From assembly GCA_964019165.1 (NCBI GenBank), contig OZ025283.1, forward strand, positions 12,594,063 to 12,658,062: 64,000 nt of DNA. The letters are read 5' to 3'. Origin of the DNA: Mastigias papua (Eukaryota; Cnidaria; Scyphozoa; Rhizostomeae; Mastigiidae). Below are positions 9,207-17,799 of the stretch, one piece after another. Numbering within the stretch: position 1 is the stretch's first letter; every line of letters starts with the position of its first letter. The notes below the pieces were generated by a model that did no database searches, had not been told where the DNA came from, and worked only from the letters and a program-made list of their open reading frames with translations. A program made the translations under genes and the position numbers.

Positions 9207-9950
9207 ATGAAATTAGAAGATTATAAAAAACTTATTGAAATACAATTATTGACTGAATCAGGGTTGCAAAATATACTTGAAGCTAATAAGGCATATCAAA
9301 ATAATGAAATTGATAAGGATTTTAATAATGCAAAATTGTTTAAGCCATTAATAGAATCAAATAAAGAATTATTCGATCGTATCGGGAAAAAAACAGATCA
9401 AAGTGACGAAATAATAAAAAAAATTACAGACGCAATACTATTATATAATCAACAACCACAAGCACAACCACAAGCACAGCCACAAGCACAAGCAGAAGCA
9501 CAAGCAGAAGCACAAGCAGAAGCACAAGATGAAGCACAAGATGTAAAGGAAGAAGAACAAGTAAACATTGAAAAATCATCTGACTTTGTTGGTGATATAA
9601 TAAAAGGTAAGAGTATATTTTTATATACATCAAAAAAAGGTGATATATATACAGATTTAGAACTACTTAATTTACATGATTTGAATAAATTTTCAAAAGA
9701 AGAGTTAAAAGATTACTTAAACAGACCACAATTGATTTCATTGTCAAAACAATTAACTTCTCTTCATCACTATAGACCAGACAATGTAACATTAAAATCA
9801 TATCTTGATAATTTAAATGAATATAAAAAAAAAATAAATGAAATAATAGATAGTAAAAAAGATAAAGAAACAAGTAATGATACTACAAAACCTTTAAAAA
9901 CAAAGATAAAGAAAGCGAAGAAACAAGTAATGATACTACAAAACCTTTAA
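9207..9950 (+). CDS. Two-frame virion-type protein, first part
   Basis: This frame encodes 247 residues. The N-terminal part is charged and likely helical. A low-complexity run of Gln-Ala and Gln-Ala-Glu-Ala repeats follows at about residues 82-112, then a Lys-rich tail. I chose the start at 9207 because it follows ATAATATATATTATA; an ATG at 9150 would lie upstream of that box. The frame ends inside a tandem repeat whose units are 53 then 57 bp, and the following ORF continues in the -1 frame without its own start box. The two are therefore parts of one gene, joined by frameshifting or separated by a small deletion. I do not recognise the family; position next to penton and hexon genes suggests a structural role. 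Confidence 0.75.
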   Translation: MKLEDYKKLIEIQLLTESGLQNILEANKAYQNNEIDKDFNNAKLFKPLIESNKELFDRIGKKTDQSDEIIKKITDAILLYNQQPQAQPQAQPQAQAEAQAEAQAEAQDEAQDVKEEEQVNIEKSSDFVGDIIKGKSIFLYTSKKGDIYTDLELLNLHDLNKFSKEELKDYLNRPQLISLSKQLTSLHHYRPDNVTLKSYLDNLNEYKKKINEIIDSKKDKETSNDTTKPLKTKIKKAKKQVMILQNL

Positions 9951-9995
9951 AAACAATAGAAAATAAAGAAAACGAAGAAACAAGTAATAATAAAG
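9867..9995 (+). repeat. Coding tandem repeat where the reading frame changes
   Basis: GAAACAAGTAATGATACTAC begins at 9867 and 9920, and a partial third unit begins at 9977. Spacing is 53 then 57 bp. The 57-bp unit keeps frame; the 53-bp unit lacks four bases and shifts it. Confidence 0.85.
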
Positions 9996-10645
9996 ATATA
10001 ATATCACGTCCTTTTAAAATAGTGGCACGTAAAGAAGTAGAAGGTCAAGGTATTAAAAAACGAAGAAATGGTTATAAGATAGAGAATGAGAAATATGGAG
10101 AAAAGATTAAAATAAACATGGATAAATTATTTAATAATTATTACGTCGAAGCATGGTATGACGATCATATTGTTTATCAAAACCAGGGGGATAAAGATAC
10201 TGTGGAACTCTTGACAAAAGGTAGAATTAATAAGAAGAAAAAATATAGTAAAATAAGTCAACAGATTTTTAATGATATGGTTACATTATCAGGAATGGTT
10301 AAAAGAAATGGTAAAAATAAATTATTAGGCTCAAGTAATATTATTTTAAACGAGAATGACTTAAAAAAAAGGATCGCTTTATTAAGAGGTTCTGTCATTG
10401 CTGGTAACGATAACAAGAAAATACAACAGGAATTAGCAAGTCTTAGTAGTCAAAAAGACGTGGTACAAAATAAATCGATCGATAATTTATTTACTGATCT
10501 TAAAACATTAACACCGATATTAAAAACGAGTCAAGGAGACGAAAATGTTCATAATCAAGTTTATAATATTATTGATTATCTCAGAACGAATCGACATATA
10601 TCACGCGATCAATATCATAAATATATAAAAAAACATTTAATGTAA
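9881..10645 (+). CDS. Two-frame virion-type protein, second part
   Basis: The frame is open from 9881 and continues the repeat-encoded pattern of the upstream gene before a basic region (GQGIKKRRNGYKI) and a helical C-terminal half ending at 10645. It has no ATG near its beginning: the first possible non-ATG start is GTG at 10022 and the first ATG is at about 10118. Unlike almost all other genes here it lacks the AT-rich start box. It is best read as the C-terminal part of the protein starting at 9207. The family is not recognised; gene order places it among virion genes. Confidence 0.7.
   Translation, partial: YYKTFKNKDKESEETSNDTTKPLKTIENKENEETSNNKDIISRPFKIVARKEVEGQGIKKRRNGYKIENEKYGEKIKINMDKLFNNYYVEAWYDDHIVYQNQGDKDTVELLTKGRINKKKKYSKISQQIFNDMVTLSGMVKRNGKNKLLGSSNIILNENDLKKRIALLRGSVIAGNDNKKIQQELASLSSQKDVVQNKSIDNLFTDLKTLTPILKTSQGDENVHNQVYNIIDYLRTNRHISRDQYHKYIKKHLM
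9893..9899 (+). promoter_or_regulatory. Possible -1 frameshift heptamer T TTA AAA
   Basis: The heptamer lies in the overlap of the two frames (9881-9947) and is phased as xxT TTA AAA in the upstream frame. It is a permitted but weaker slippery site. No strong downstream pseudoknot was identified by eye. The unequal repeat units offer a competing explanation by deletion. Confidence 0.4.
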
Positions 10646-10656
10646 TATAATATAAA

Positions 10657-11421
10657 ATGGATTACCCTATATATATCGATACAACAAAAATTAACGAAAC
10701 CCCTAATTTATACGGTACACATAACGATTTTTATGTTGTAATGGAAGGCGATGGCTTAGAGTTCCCTAATACTAATGAAAATTATCTTGCATTAGTTACT
10801 TTTAATCTTAATTATACATGGAATAACATCGATTCTACTAAATATAATAATAATACTGTTAGATATAGCTCGGATAACGGTTCTACGTTTAAAACGATTA
10901 CATTCGCTGATGGTAATTATAGCTACTCAGATATAAGTAATTATATATCTAATTATCTTGAAAGTCAAAGTGACTCAAAAACAGGAATACAATTGTATTA
11001 CGTTAGTAGTTTAAAGAAAATATTCATTGAATTAGAGTCTAATTATAAAATCGATTTTCGATCCAATAAGAGCTTCGCAAAATTATTAGGTTTTGAGAAT
11101 TCAAATGCTATAATAGCAACAAGTGGTTATAGTAACGATACACCGGATATTACGAATTCTTTAGACAACATTAATGTTCATTGTAGTTTATTATCCGATA
11201 CGATTTACAATGGTGTGCGATCTGATATCCTTTATACATTTGGCGTCAGCGAATACCGTATAGGTTATACAATACCAATAAAAGAGCAAAATGTATTAAC
11301 TTTTCATAAGATGAATAATTATTTAGTAAAAAGAATGCGTATTCAGATTAAAGATTCGTTAGATAGACCTGTTGATTTACGCGATCCAATTACAATGTTA
11401 TTATTTATACGAAAATATTAA
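10657..11421 (+). CDS. Penton-like minor capsid protein
   Basis: The 254-residue protein has the length and beta-rich make-up of the single jelly-roll penton proteins of Polintons and adintoviruses. Features include an N-terminal strand region, YSYSDISNYISNYL as a short helical insert, a central CSLLSDTIYNGVRSDILY segment and a C-terminus ending in RDPITMLLFIRKY. Penton proteins form the five-fold vertices of the capsid. The start follows AATATAATATAAA 11 bp after the previous stop. It lies upstream of the hexon-like gene. The assignment rests on pattern and position. Confidence 0.75.
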   Translation: MDYPIYIDTTKINETPNLYGTHNDFYVVMEGDGLEFPNTNENYLALVTFNLNYTWNNIDSTKYNNNTVRYSSDNGSTFKTITFADGNYSYSDISNYISNYLESQSDSKTGIQLYYVSSLKKIFIELESNYKIDFRSNKSFAKLLGFENSNAIIATSGYSNDTPDITNSLDNINVHCSLLSDTIYNGVRSDILYTFGVSEYRIGYTIPIKEQNVLTFHKMNNYLVKRMRIQIKDSLDRPVDLRDPITMLLFIRKY

Positions 11422-11422
11422 T

Positions 11423-11440
11423 TATATCATATAATATAAG
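11423..11440 (+). promoter_or_regulatory. Element-wide AT start box (representative)
   Basis: A box close to TATATAATATAAG sits within about 0-15 bases of the ATG at 2403, 2979, 3636, 3797, 5192, 9207, 10657, 11441, 11834, 13135, 14450, 15452, 15555, 17800 and, on the minus strand, 18775, 19974 and 21185. Leaders would be almost absent if this is the promoter. The ORFs from 9881 and 14040 lack it. The general AT-richness lowers the weight of any single example; consistent placement is the evidence. Confidence 0.6.
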
Positions 11441-11818
11441 ATGAATAGAAGTTTTCGAGATGAGAAAATAAGAGATACTTATGGTTATGGCATTTCTGAC
11501 GTGTTTAAAAGTATGTTTAATTCCGCAGCTAAAAATATAGCAAGTGAATCAACAAAAAAGATAGCTAAAACTGCTATTGAAAGTGCTGCCAAATCAAGCG
11601 CAGATGTATTGGGAAAAAAGAGTGCTGAACATATAGCAAATAAAATATTTAACAATACAGATAAAAAGACTGAACAAATAATTGAACAAACACCAAATAA
11701 TGATGTAATACCAAATAAAGGCCAAATTATAGAAAAAGAATTAAAGAAGATATATAAGACAGAAGATGATATTAATAATAAAAGTGACATTTCAAAGAAA
11801 TTCAATGAATTATTATAA
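11441..11818 (+). CDS. Small virion-type protein, unrecognised
   Basis: This is a 125-residue basic, Ala-, Ser- and Lys-rich, probably helical protein. It opens with NRSFRDEKIRDTYGYGISD and has an amphipathic helix-like stretch (AAKNIASESTKKIAKTAIES). It lies between the penton-like and hexon-like genes, where related elements often encode small core or minor capsid proteins. The start follows ATCATATAATATAAG. No catalytic motif or membrane span is visible. A core-protein role is inference. Confidence 0.7.
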   Translation: MNRSFRDEKIRDTYGYGISDVFKSMFNSAAKNIASESTKKIAKTAIESAAKSSADVLGKKSAEHIANKIFNNTDKKTEQIIEQTPNNDVIPNKGQIIEKELKKIYKTEDDINNKSDISKKFNELL

Positions 11819-11833
11819 TATATAATATAAGAG

Positions 11834-13105
11834 ATGAATTTTGATTTTCGTAAAGACACTGAAAAATGCGATTTAGTAATTCAGCCACCTATTGATTCTT
11901 CACAACCAAAAAAATATATCTTCAGAATCGGTAGTTCACAGGATTATTTGCCGATTGATTGGTACAAGTCTTATTTACATGTTACATTAGATGTTAAAAA
12001 AAAATCAGACGGCTCTGCTCTTACAGGTAGTTCTAATATAGCGCTTGCCAGTGATAGTTGTTCTTTAATTAATAGCTTCAAATTTGAATCTGACAGCCGT
12101 CAAATTTATTATTCTACTGACATTAATTATGCAATGACGACTAAAAACCTTATGGAATTGAGCAATGAATATATAAATACTGCAGGAAAACGTATGTTTA
12201 TGTATCCAAGCCTTAAAAATGGTACAACAATTGCCAAATACACAATGGATACAACGACGAATACAGTGAAATCAGATAATCCATTATATAATGCTAATCA
12301 TCATAAACGAATGATTTTAACGAAATCAACGATAGATATGATAATTCCATTAAACTGTATGGAGTTCTTTCAAAGCATGAAAAACACCCTTATCCCGCCT
12401 ACTAAAGTCGAAGTTACAATTGATATTGAACAGGACGATATTCTACTTTACCGTAGTGGAGGCACTGATGCTAAAATAGTTATCAAGGATATATTTTTAT
12501 GTTATGAAAAATTGACTTTATCAGCAGCAAATCGATTACTGTATACAAAATTCTTATCAAGTCAACAAATTATTAATTTTTACAGAGAATCTATTGTCTT
12601 CCAAACAAGCTTGAAAAATCGTGAGAAAAATATCATTCTATATGAAACAATAAATAAACCAAGAGAGCTGTTTGTTTGGTTTACTTATACGGAAAATAGA
12701 ACTGGCAGACAGACCAATGATTCGTTTGAAATAGATACAAATTCAATGGCAATAGTGAATGCAACTGTTGTTGTAAATGATAATATTCATGTACCAATGA
12801 CTCCATATAATTGTTCCACACGAAGTATACAAGCTTATAACGAACTACTTAAATATATGACGAATAAAAACAAACGTGAAAGTGCGTTTATTGATTATGA
12901 ATTATTTAAGACAAAGTACATGATTTTGTATTTCGATCTTAAGAATAATATAACAGATACGTTACGTAACAGTTATTGTAAAATAGAATTCAAATATATA
13001 TTAAGGGATGAAATGGCGAGCGAATACACAATATATTCGTTGATGCTTCATGAAGATCAGTATAAGATCTCGCTTATTAACGGAAAGAGTGAGATTATAA
13101 AATAA
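11834..13105 (+). CDS. Hexon-like major capsid protein (double jelly roll)
   Basis: The 423-residue protein has the length and beta-rich composition of the Polinton major capsid protein. Blocks supporting this are YKSYLHVTLDVKKK with SLINSFKFESDSRQIYY near the N-terminus, TIDMIIPLNCMEFFQSMKNT before the second jelly roll, and a C-terminal VWFTYTENRTGRQTND region. Double jelly-roll proteins form the trimers of the capsid facets. The start follows TATAATATAAGAG. It sits between the small virion protein and the pVI-like gene, matching the order in related elements. The frame is intact. Confidence 0.85.
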   Translation: MNFDFRKDTEKCDLVIQPPIDSSQPKKYIFRIGSSQDYLPIDWYKSYLHVTLDVKKKSDGSALTGSSNIALASDSCSLINSFKFESDSRQIYYSTDINYAMTTKNLMELSNEYINTAGKRMFMYPSLKNGTTIAKYTMDTTTNTVKSDNPLYNANHHKRMILTKSTIDMIIPLNCMEFFQSMKNTLIPPTKVEVTIDIEQDDILLYRSGGTDAKIVIKDIFLCYEKLTLSAANRLLYTKFLSSQQIINFYRESIVFQTSLKNREKNIILYETINKPRELFVWFTYTENRTGRQTNDSFEIDTNSMAIVNATVVVNDNIHVPMTPYNCSTRSIQAYNELLKYMTNKNKRESAFIDYELFKTKYMILYFDLKNNITDTLRNSYCKIEFKYILRDEMASEYTIYSLMLHEDQYKISLINGKSEIIK

Positions 13106-13134
13106 ATCAATTAATCTACAATATAATATAATAG

Positions 13135-13986
13135 ATGAAATTAATTAATGTTACAATCACACAAAATCAAAAAGATAAATTAAGAAGAGCATATGATAAA
13201 CGTGAAAACATTGGATTGAAATTATTATATAATCCACATGGAGATAGTATTTATGTGAATGATAGACAATATAACAAATTAATGAAAGGGAAACCTGTGA
13301 TTATTAATTTTAATGATTCACATTTCCGCGCGATGAAACAAGATGAACAAGATGGTGGTAATTTATTAACATCGTTAATAGGACCAATAACAAAACTCGC
13401 AACTAAAGTAGCACCTGCTTTAACTAAAACAGTTTTGCCCGGTCTTGCTACAGGCGTTGCCAGTGCCCTAGGATCGTTGGGCATAGACAGTTTGTTCAGT
13501 GGTAAAGGGATTGATGGAAAAACAGCAGATCTTATAAAAGCACTCGCTGTTATTGAGAATGAAGTCAGAAAGTTAAATAAACCACAAAAAAGTAAATTTG
13601 ATGAAATTATGATGACAGGAAACGGTCAAACAGGAGGCTTTCTCGGGACCCTTCTGGCTAGTATCGGGTTACCGATCGTTATAAAGGCTCTAACGGGATC
13701 TGGTATCCATAATAGGCCTTATTATATGCAAAGTTATAAAACACACCCTAAGAAAATACCAATACCAGAAAACCAAAAACCTATTGTAAAAGAGCCTTCA
13801 GGTACTGCATTAACAGAGTGGGAATTATGGAATCCACCGCCTTTTAATGATAATCATGAAATGATTGAATACAAAGGTAAAGGTGTAAAAAAAAAAAGAT
13901 CAAAAACACACGGAGACGGAATCTTGTTCGGGAATTCAAAAAACAACCCATTTCGGGACGTGCCGTTGTTAAATATCCTGTTTTAA
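13135..13986 (+). CDS. pVI-like minor capsid, membrane-active protein
   Basis: The 283-residue protein opens with a conserved VTITQNQKDKLRRAYDKREN region. Two Gly-Gly-led hydrophobic segments follow: GGNLLTSLIGPITKLATKV onward (about residues 74-125) and GGFLGTLLASIGLPIVIKAL (about 167-190). A basic tail follows. Related proteins recur beside hexon genes in invertebrate Polintons. The hydrophobic, Gly-rich segments after Gly-Gly pairs suggest membrane-active peptides released by an adenain-type protease, as in adenovirus pVI; this is inference. Its 3' end overlaps the -1 frame leading into the protease, and AAAAAAC lies in phase at 13938. Confidence 0.75.
   Translation: MKLINVTITQNQKDKLRRAYDKRENIGLKLLYNPHGDSIYVNDRQYNKLMKGKPVIINFNDSHFRAMKQDEQDGGNLLTSLIGPITKLATKVAPALTKTVLPGLATGVASALGSLGIDSLFSGKGIDGKTADLIKALAVIENEVRKLNKPQKSKFDEIMMTGNGQTGGFLGTLLASIGLPIVIKALTGSGIHNRPYYMQSYKTHPKKIPIPENQKPIVKEPSGTALTEWELWNPPPFNDNHEMIEYKGKGVKKKRSKTHGDGILFGNSKNNPFRDVPLLNILF
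13938..13944 (+). promoter_or_regulatory. Candidate -1 frameshift heptamer A AAA AAC
   Basis: The heptamer is phased xxA AAA AAC in the pVI-like frame, a strong classical -1 slippery site. The -1 frame is open from 13881 through the protease stop at 14435. An 11-A run at 13887-13897 is a second possible slip site. The protease lacks both a nearby upstream ATG and the element's start box, which fits expression by frameshifting. Confidence 0.55.
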
Positions 13987-14039
13987 AATTTAAAGACACT
14001 AGTACAAGTAATACATATTTACAGTCATGGATTGATCAC

Positions 14040-14435
14040 ATGAAAATAAAGAACTTCGGTGGAATATATGCAAAAGATCAAATAACAACCGATATGATTA
14101 AAAGTAAACATTTTTATATCATAAATTTAGACAATATGTTTTCGCCTTCAAATGGCACACATTGGGTAGTCTTTTATGTTGATGATGATAGTATCGAGTA
14201 TTTTGACAGCTATGGATTAAAACCACCACAAATCATCAGTGAAAATTATGATTATATATATAACAGTTCGCAATTGCAGTCATATGAAAGTAAGGCTTGC
14301 GGTTATTATTGTTTATATTTTATTTATCATCGATCACATGGTTTTAATTTTTATGAGATTATAAAACAGTTTAGTCTTGTTGATCTTGATTACAATCAAA
14401 ATCTTATAAAAAAATTCTTTAATAATTATAATTAA
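14040..14435 (+). CDS. Adenain-like cysteine protease
   Basis: From its only early ATG this is 131 residues, with the adenovirus protease/Ulp1 triad: His41 in GTHWV, Asp56 in YFDSYG and Cys87 in ACGYYC, plus Gln78 or Gln80 for the oxyanion hole. It would mature virion proteins. The frame is open upstream to 13881, and the residues just before the ATG (SWIDH) continue the usual N-terminal pattern of Polinton proteases. The ATG at 14040 thus probably lies inside the domain. No AT-rich start box precedes it. Expression as a -1 extension of the pVI-like gene is the best explanation; in adenovirus a pVI peptide activates this protease. Confidence 0.88.
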   Translation: MKIKNFGGIYAKDQITTDMIKSKHFYIINLDNMFSPSNGTHWVVFYVDDDSIEYFDSYGLKPPQIISENYDYIYNSSQLQSYESKACGYYCLYFIYHRSHGFNFYEIIKQFSLVDLDYNQNLIKKFFNNYN

Positions 14436-14449
14436 TATTATATATATAA

Positions 14450-15439
14450 ATGGGAGTTCACGACGGTTCACATAAAATCGAGAATACAAACGATCAATAT
14501 ATAAAAAAACGTGAAGATATTGATATGCATAACAGAAGAATTGATAATCTAAAAACGATTTGTATGACAAATTCAACAAATAATTTAAAATATGCTATTA
14601 ACATGGAATGCTTAATAAATTATACAATAAACAGTTTGTCAGAAACGTTGTTTTGGGAATATTATCAACAAGCGACCGCATTTTATAAAATAGACACAGC
14701 GAATTCACATGAATTGACGTTTGATTCAGTGAGAAGCGTTTCGAAATTGTTTGATCAAAGTCTGTCACAATCGAATGCAGAACAAACCACATATAATTTA
14801 CAACCGACAATTTGTACGAAAGCAAATAGAATAAATAATCGTTATTATCTTGAATTTGACGGGAGTAAAAAACAAAGAATGATATCTGATATAAACTTAA
14901 ACGCAAGTGCGGGTGAAGAAGATATAATAAATATTTTTATCGTGTATTATATCGATTCATTTGGTGGTTCTTATTGGACCAGATGCGGGCTCTACGGGGC
15001 AGATAACGGTGGGTTTGATGCCTTTACTAGTTTTAGTCCACATGGCGATTTAATCGTGTCGAAAACAACTAACGATCATATAGTCATTGGAAAAAGTGTC
15101 ACAAACGGACGTTCGCCGATAGCAGATTTTCAAAATAAAGCAAATGCAGGAGAAATCGGCAAATGGATTTGTTTAAGTGTTCATTGGAATATTCCTAGTG
15201 AAACGTCATATGTTTATTGTAACGGAAAGAAATTGACGGATTTCACAAGCAGGAGTAGCATTGGAAGCACCCAAATGACATTCGGTGACTTGAACCCATC
15301 ATCTATTGCGCCGTTTTTTGGTAAAATAGCTAGTTTTTTATTATATAAAAATAAACGTATGTCAAAACATGATATTTTAATTCATCATAAAGTGCTATGC
15401 AAATGGTATGGTGTTGATCATGATGAAATTATATTCTAA
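14450..15439 (+). CDS. Lectin-like (LamG/ConA-type) attachment protein
   Basis: The 329-residue protein has an N-terminal DIDMHNRRIDNLKTI motif, like the repeats that start many viral fibre proteins. A C-terminal half follows with a concanavalin/laminin-G-like pattern: YYLEFDGSKKQRM, a central IFIVYYIDSFGGSYW strand pair, WICLSVHWN, SYVYCNGKKLTDF and a last strand GKIASFLLYKNKRMSKHDI. Such domains bind glycans or proteins. The 740-residue protein two genes on ends with a related domain (VYVNGNKIQD). Start box TATTATATATATAA. A surface-attachment role is inference. Confidence 0.7.
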   Translation: MGVHDGSHKIENTNDQYIKKREDIDMHNRRIDNLKTICMTNSTNNLKYAINMECLINYTINSLSETLFWEYYQQATAFYKIDTANSHELTFDSVRSVSKLFDQSLSQSNAEQTTYNLQPTICTKANRINNRYYLEFDGSKKQRMISDINLNASAGEEDIINIFIVYYIDSFGGSYWTRCGLYGADNGGFDAFTSFSPHGDLIVSKTTNDHIVIGKSVTNGRSPIADFQNKANAGEIGKWICLSVHWNIPSETSYVYCNGKKLTDFTSRSSIGSTQMTFGDLNPSSIAPFFGKIASFLLYKNKRMSKHDILIHHKVLCKWYGVDHDEIIF

Positions 15440-15451
15440 TATAATATATAA

Positions 15452-15544
15452 ATGAACCATCATACATTAATATATTTTATTCGCCGTTTGATTTTTACAA
15501 TACCCTTACCATTAATATGGTTAATATTATTTCAATTATTATAA
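15452..15544 (+). CDS. 30-residue membrane peptide
   Basis: The peptide starts MNHHTLIYFIRRL and continues as an almost wholly hydrophobic segment containing PLPLIWLILF, enough for one membrane span. The ATG directly follows TAATATAATATATAA, the start box used by the other genes, which is the main support that it is real. It lies between the two attachment-type genes, 12 and 10 bp from each. Function is unknown. Confidence 0.6.
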   Translation: MNHHTLIYFIRRLIFTIPLPLIWLILFQLL

Positions 15545-15554
15545 CATATATTAT

Positions 15555-17777
15555 ATGGGAAAATACGATGGAGTTATATCAGATTTTAAAGATTATGAAT
15601 CTCAAGTTAAATTTAACATGAATGATTTTCACTGGTCGAATGATAATATGATAAATATCAATAAAAATCTTAAATTTATTCTTCATAAATCACAATATAG
15701 TGATAAATTCACTATTACAAACGATACGTTAGACATCGATAAAGATAAAATTGAAATTAATCCAAAATCTATTATTCCTATAGATTCATCAGGCGTGCCT
15801 ACAAGTATTATAAGCGTAAATGGAGATGATAAATTGATATTGAATTTGTCGTCAGATTTCATGACTCTGAACAACATGCTTTATTGCAATTTGGGCGCAG
15901 GATTAACAAGAGATGATCAAAATCGTGTTACAATCGATTTATATGGCTGTAATCTCAAATTTATCAATAACAAACTCTGCTTTGACAACAGCAGTCTAAT
16001 TGATAATTTCAATTGTATAAAATTAGATGATAAACAAAGATTAAGATTAGATTATAATACAGATGATTTTATAAAAGATTCAACAGGTAAATTATGGTTA
16101 AAGATATATGATAAACATCTCAAACGTACTCAAAATGGCGTTGAATTAAATATCGATAATGATACAATAAAATTTGATACAAATGAAAGTAAATTAATTT
16201 CGAGTATCGATAAATATCTTGTTAATCAATACGCGCAGAATGGTGATATTTATTTAGATACAAACAAGAAAATGAAGATTAATATAAACAATTACGTGGA
16301 TGATAATATAGGAAGTAAAGTTGTGATGAATACAAATAACAAAATCGATCTCGATATTGTAAATCAACAGTCAGGCGAAATATATTTTGAAAAACCAAAT
16401 GAATTGGCTATCCGACCTTCACCGTATTTTACACGCGACTCATCAGGACACCTTCTACCAGTCGTAAACAATGATCATGGTTTAAATCTTAATAATTACA
16501 AATTGAATTTAGACGTAAGTCCCCCATTAAATTATTCAAATAAAAAAGTAACATTAGATTATACACCATATTTTAAATTAAGTAGTGACGGCAAATTAAG
16601 TCTTGATATAGACAAATTAATCACGGACGTTATTATACCAAAACAGAACGAGGGTATAAAATTAAATAATGACCGCACGTTATCGATAGACACGTCTGTT
16701 TTAACATCGTTACTTAATGTTGGTTCGTTATCAGCCCTGAAAATCGTAGGAAACACTCTTATTGTAGATGAGACTGAAATGTCAAAAAATATAATTCGTC
16801 TCAATTCGAACAGCCCGTTAAAAAGAAGGTCTAATAACTATTACGAGGTTGAGTGTGATAGAATTAGCATAGATAGTGACTTTACAACAGGTGCTTTGAA
16901 AGTTAAAGATACATACGTCCCATCAGTTGTAACAGAAGATTATATTAAAAATAAAGTAATTAACGAATCGTACTTTAAAGATATGTTAAAATTTCAAGGC
17001 CCAGCCATTTTAAACCGATGTAGTTTATGTTATTGGGATTTAAATAACGTGTCAGATGTTGATAAAACAATCGGAACCAATAGTGTAACAATAAACAAAT
17101 TTCATAATCAAAAGCATAAATTTAATGATTTTTATTATTTTACAACTGAAAAACAACCTAATTATAATTATAAGCACTTTTCATTTTCAGTTTTTAATTA
17201 TATAAATAACGATAATTACATATTTTTTAATAACACCAATCAAAAAATCAATTTTGTAGACTCATTTCTTAAAAAGAATCAGTTATTTTCATTTGCTTTC
17301 AATTTTATAATATCCCCAGAGAAAAAAACAGTAGATATAAATTCAACTTTATTTCAATCAGGAAGTTATGATTATATTAAAATTCTGTATAACAACCAAG
17401 GCATCATTTTTCGATTTGGGGATATGTATAATGCAAGTGGGGATTATGTATTGGAAAGTATTATACCAACACCAACGTCATTATTAAATCGGAAAAATGT
17501 TATAACAATATATTTTAATGGAATTAACGATATTAACACAAACAACAGAAAATCAATTGTTTATGTGAATGGTAATAAAATTCAAGACATTGTATTTACT
17601 ATTACCCCGTCGTTTATTTCATATACCCAACAATATAATAATTTTCAATTGTGCAATAATACTGATAATTCACAATCGTTTAACGGCAAATTCTATGATT
17701 TTTCGATGCTGCAAAATATTAGCGTAGAAGAAATGATAAATTTACATGAGTATTATAAGTATATCCATAATATATAA
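15555..17777 (+). CDS. Adenovirus-fibre-like protein with lectin-like head
   Basis: The 740-residue protein has a long central region, residues about 60-470, of short alternating-hydrophobic repeats with Gly or Asn turns, such as NGVELNIDNDTIKF, NYKLNLDVSPPLNY and LSSDGKLSLDID. This resembles the triple beta-spiral shaft of adenovirus fibres. A hinge-like segment leads to a C-terminal head (about 490-740) with laminin-G/ConA-like strands (SFAFNFIISPEKK, SIVYVNGNKIQD, FNGKFYDFSM), related to the head two genes before. The N-terminus (about 1-60) could anchor in the penton. It is probably a trimeric receptor-binding spike; this assignment is from pattern only. The start follows ACATATATTAT. Confidence 0.65.
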   Translation: MGKYDGVISDFKDYESQVKFNMNDFHWSNDNMININKNLKFILHKSQYSDKFTITNDTLDIDKDKIEINPKSIIPIDSSGVPTSIISVNGDDKLILNLSSDFMTLNNMLYCNLGAGLTRDDQNRVTIDLYGCNLKFINNKLCFDNSSLIDNFNCIKLDDKQRLRLDYNTDDFIKDSTGKLWLKIYDKHLKRTQNGVELNIDNDTIKFDTNESKLISSIDKYLVNQYAQNGDIYLDTNKKMKININNYVDDNIGSKVVMNTNNKIDLDIVNQQSGEIYFEKPNELAIRPSPYFTRDSSGHLLPVVNNDHGLNLNNYKLNLDVSPPLNYSNKKVTLDYTPYFKLSSDGKLSLDIDKLITDVIIPKQNEGIKLNNDRTLSIDTSVLTSLLNVGSLSALKIVGNTLIVDETEMSKNIIRLNSNSPLKRRSNNYYEVECDRISIDSDFTTGALKVKDTYVPSVVTEDYIKNKVINESYFKDMLKFQGPAILNRCSLCYWDLNNVSDVDKTIGTNSVTINKFHNQKHKFNDFYYFTTEKQPNYNYKHFSFSVFNYINNDNYIFFNNTNQKINFVDSFLKKNQLFSFAFNFIISPEKKTVDINSTLFQSGSYDYIKILYNNQGIIFRFGDMYNASGDYVLESIIPTPTSLLNRKNVITIYFNGINDINTNNRKSIVYVNGNKIQDIVFTITPSFISYTQQYNNFQLCNNTDNSQSFNGKFYDFSMLQNISVEEMINLHEYYKYIHNI

Positions 17778-17799
17778 TAAAATTATAATATATATTATA

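Noticed and set aside
10022..10645. Independent gene starting at GTG 10022
   Set aside because: No start box, no ATG, and the frame is open further upstream through repeat units shared with the previous gene.
17746..17799. Upstream ATG for the 147-residue gene
   Set aside because: It overlaps the fibre-like gene and precedes the start box.
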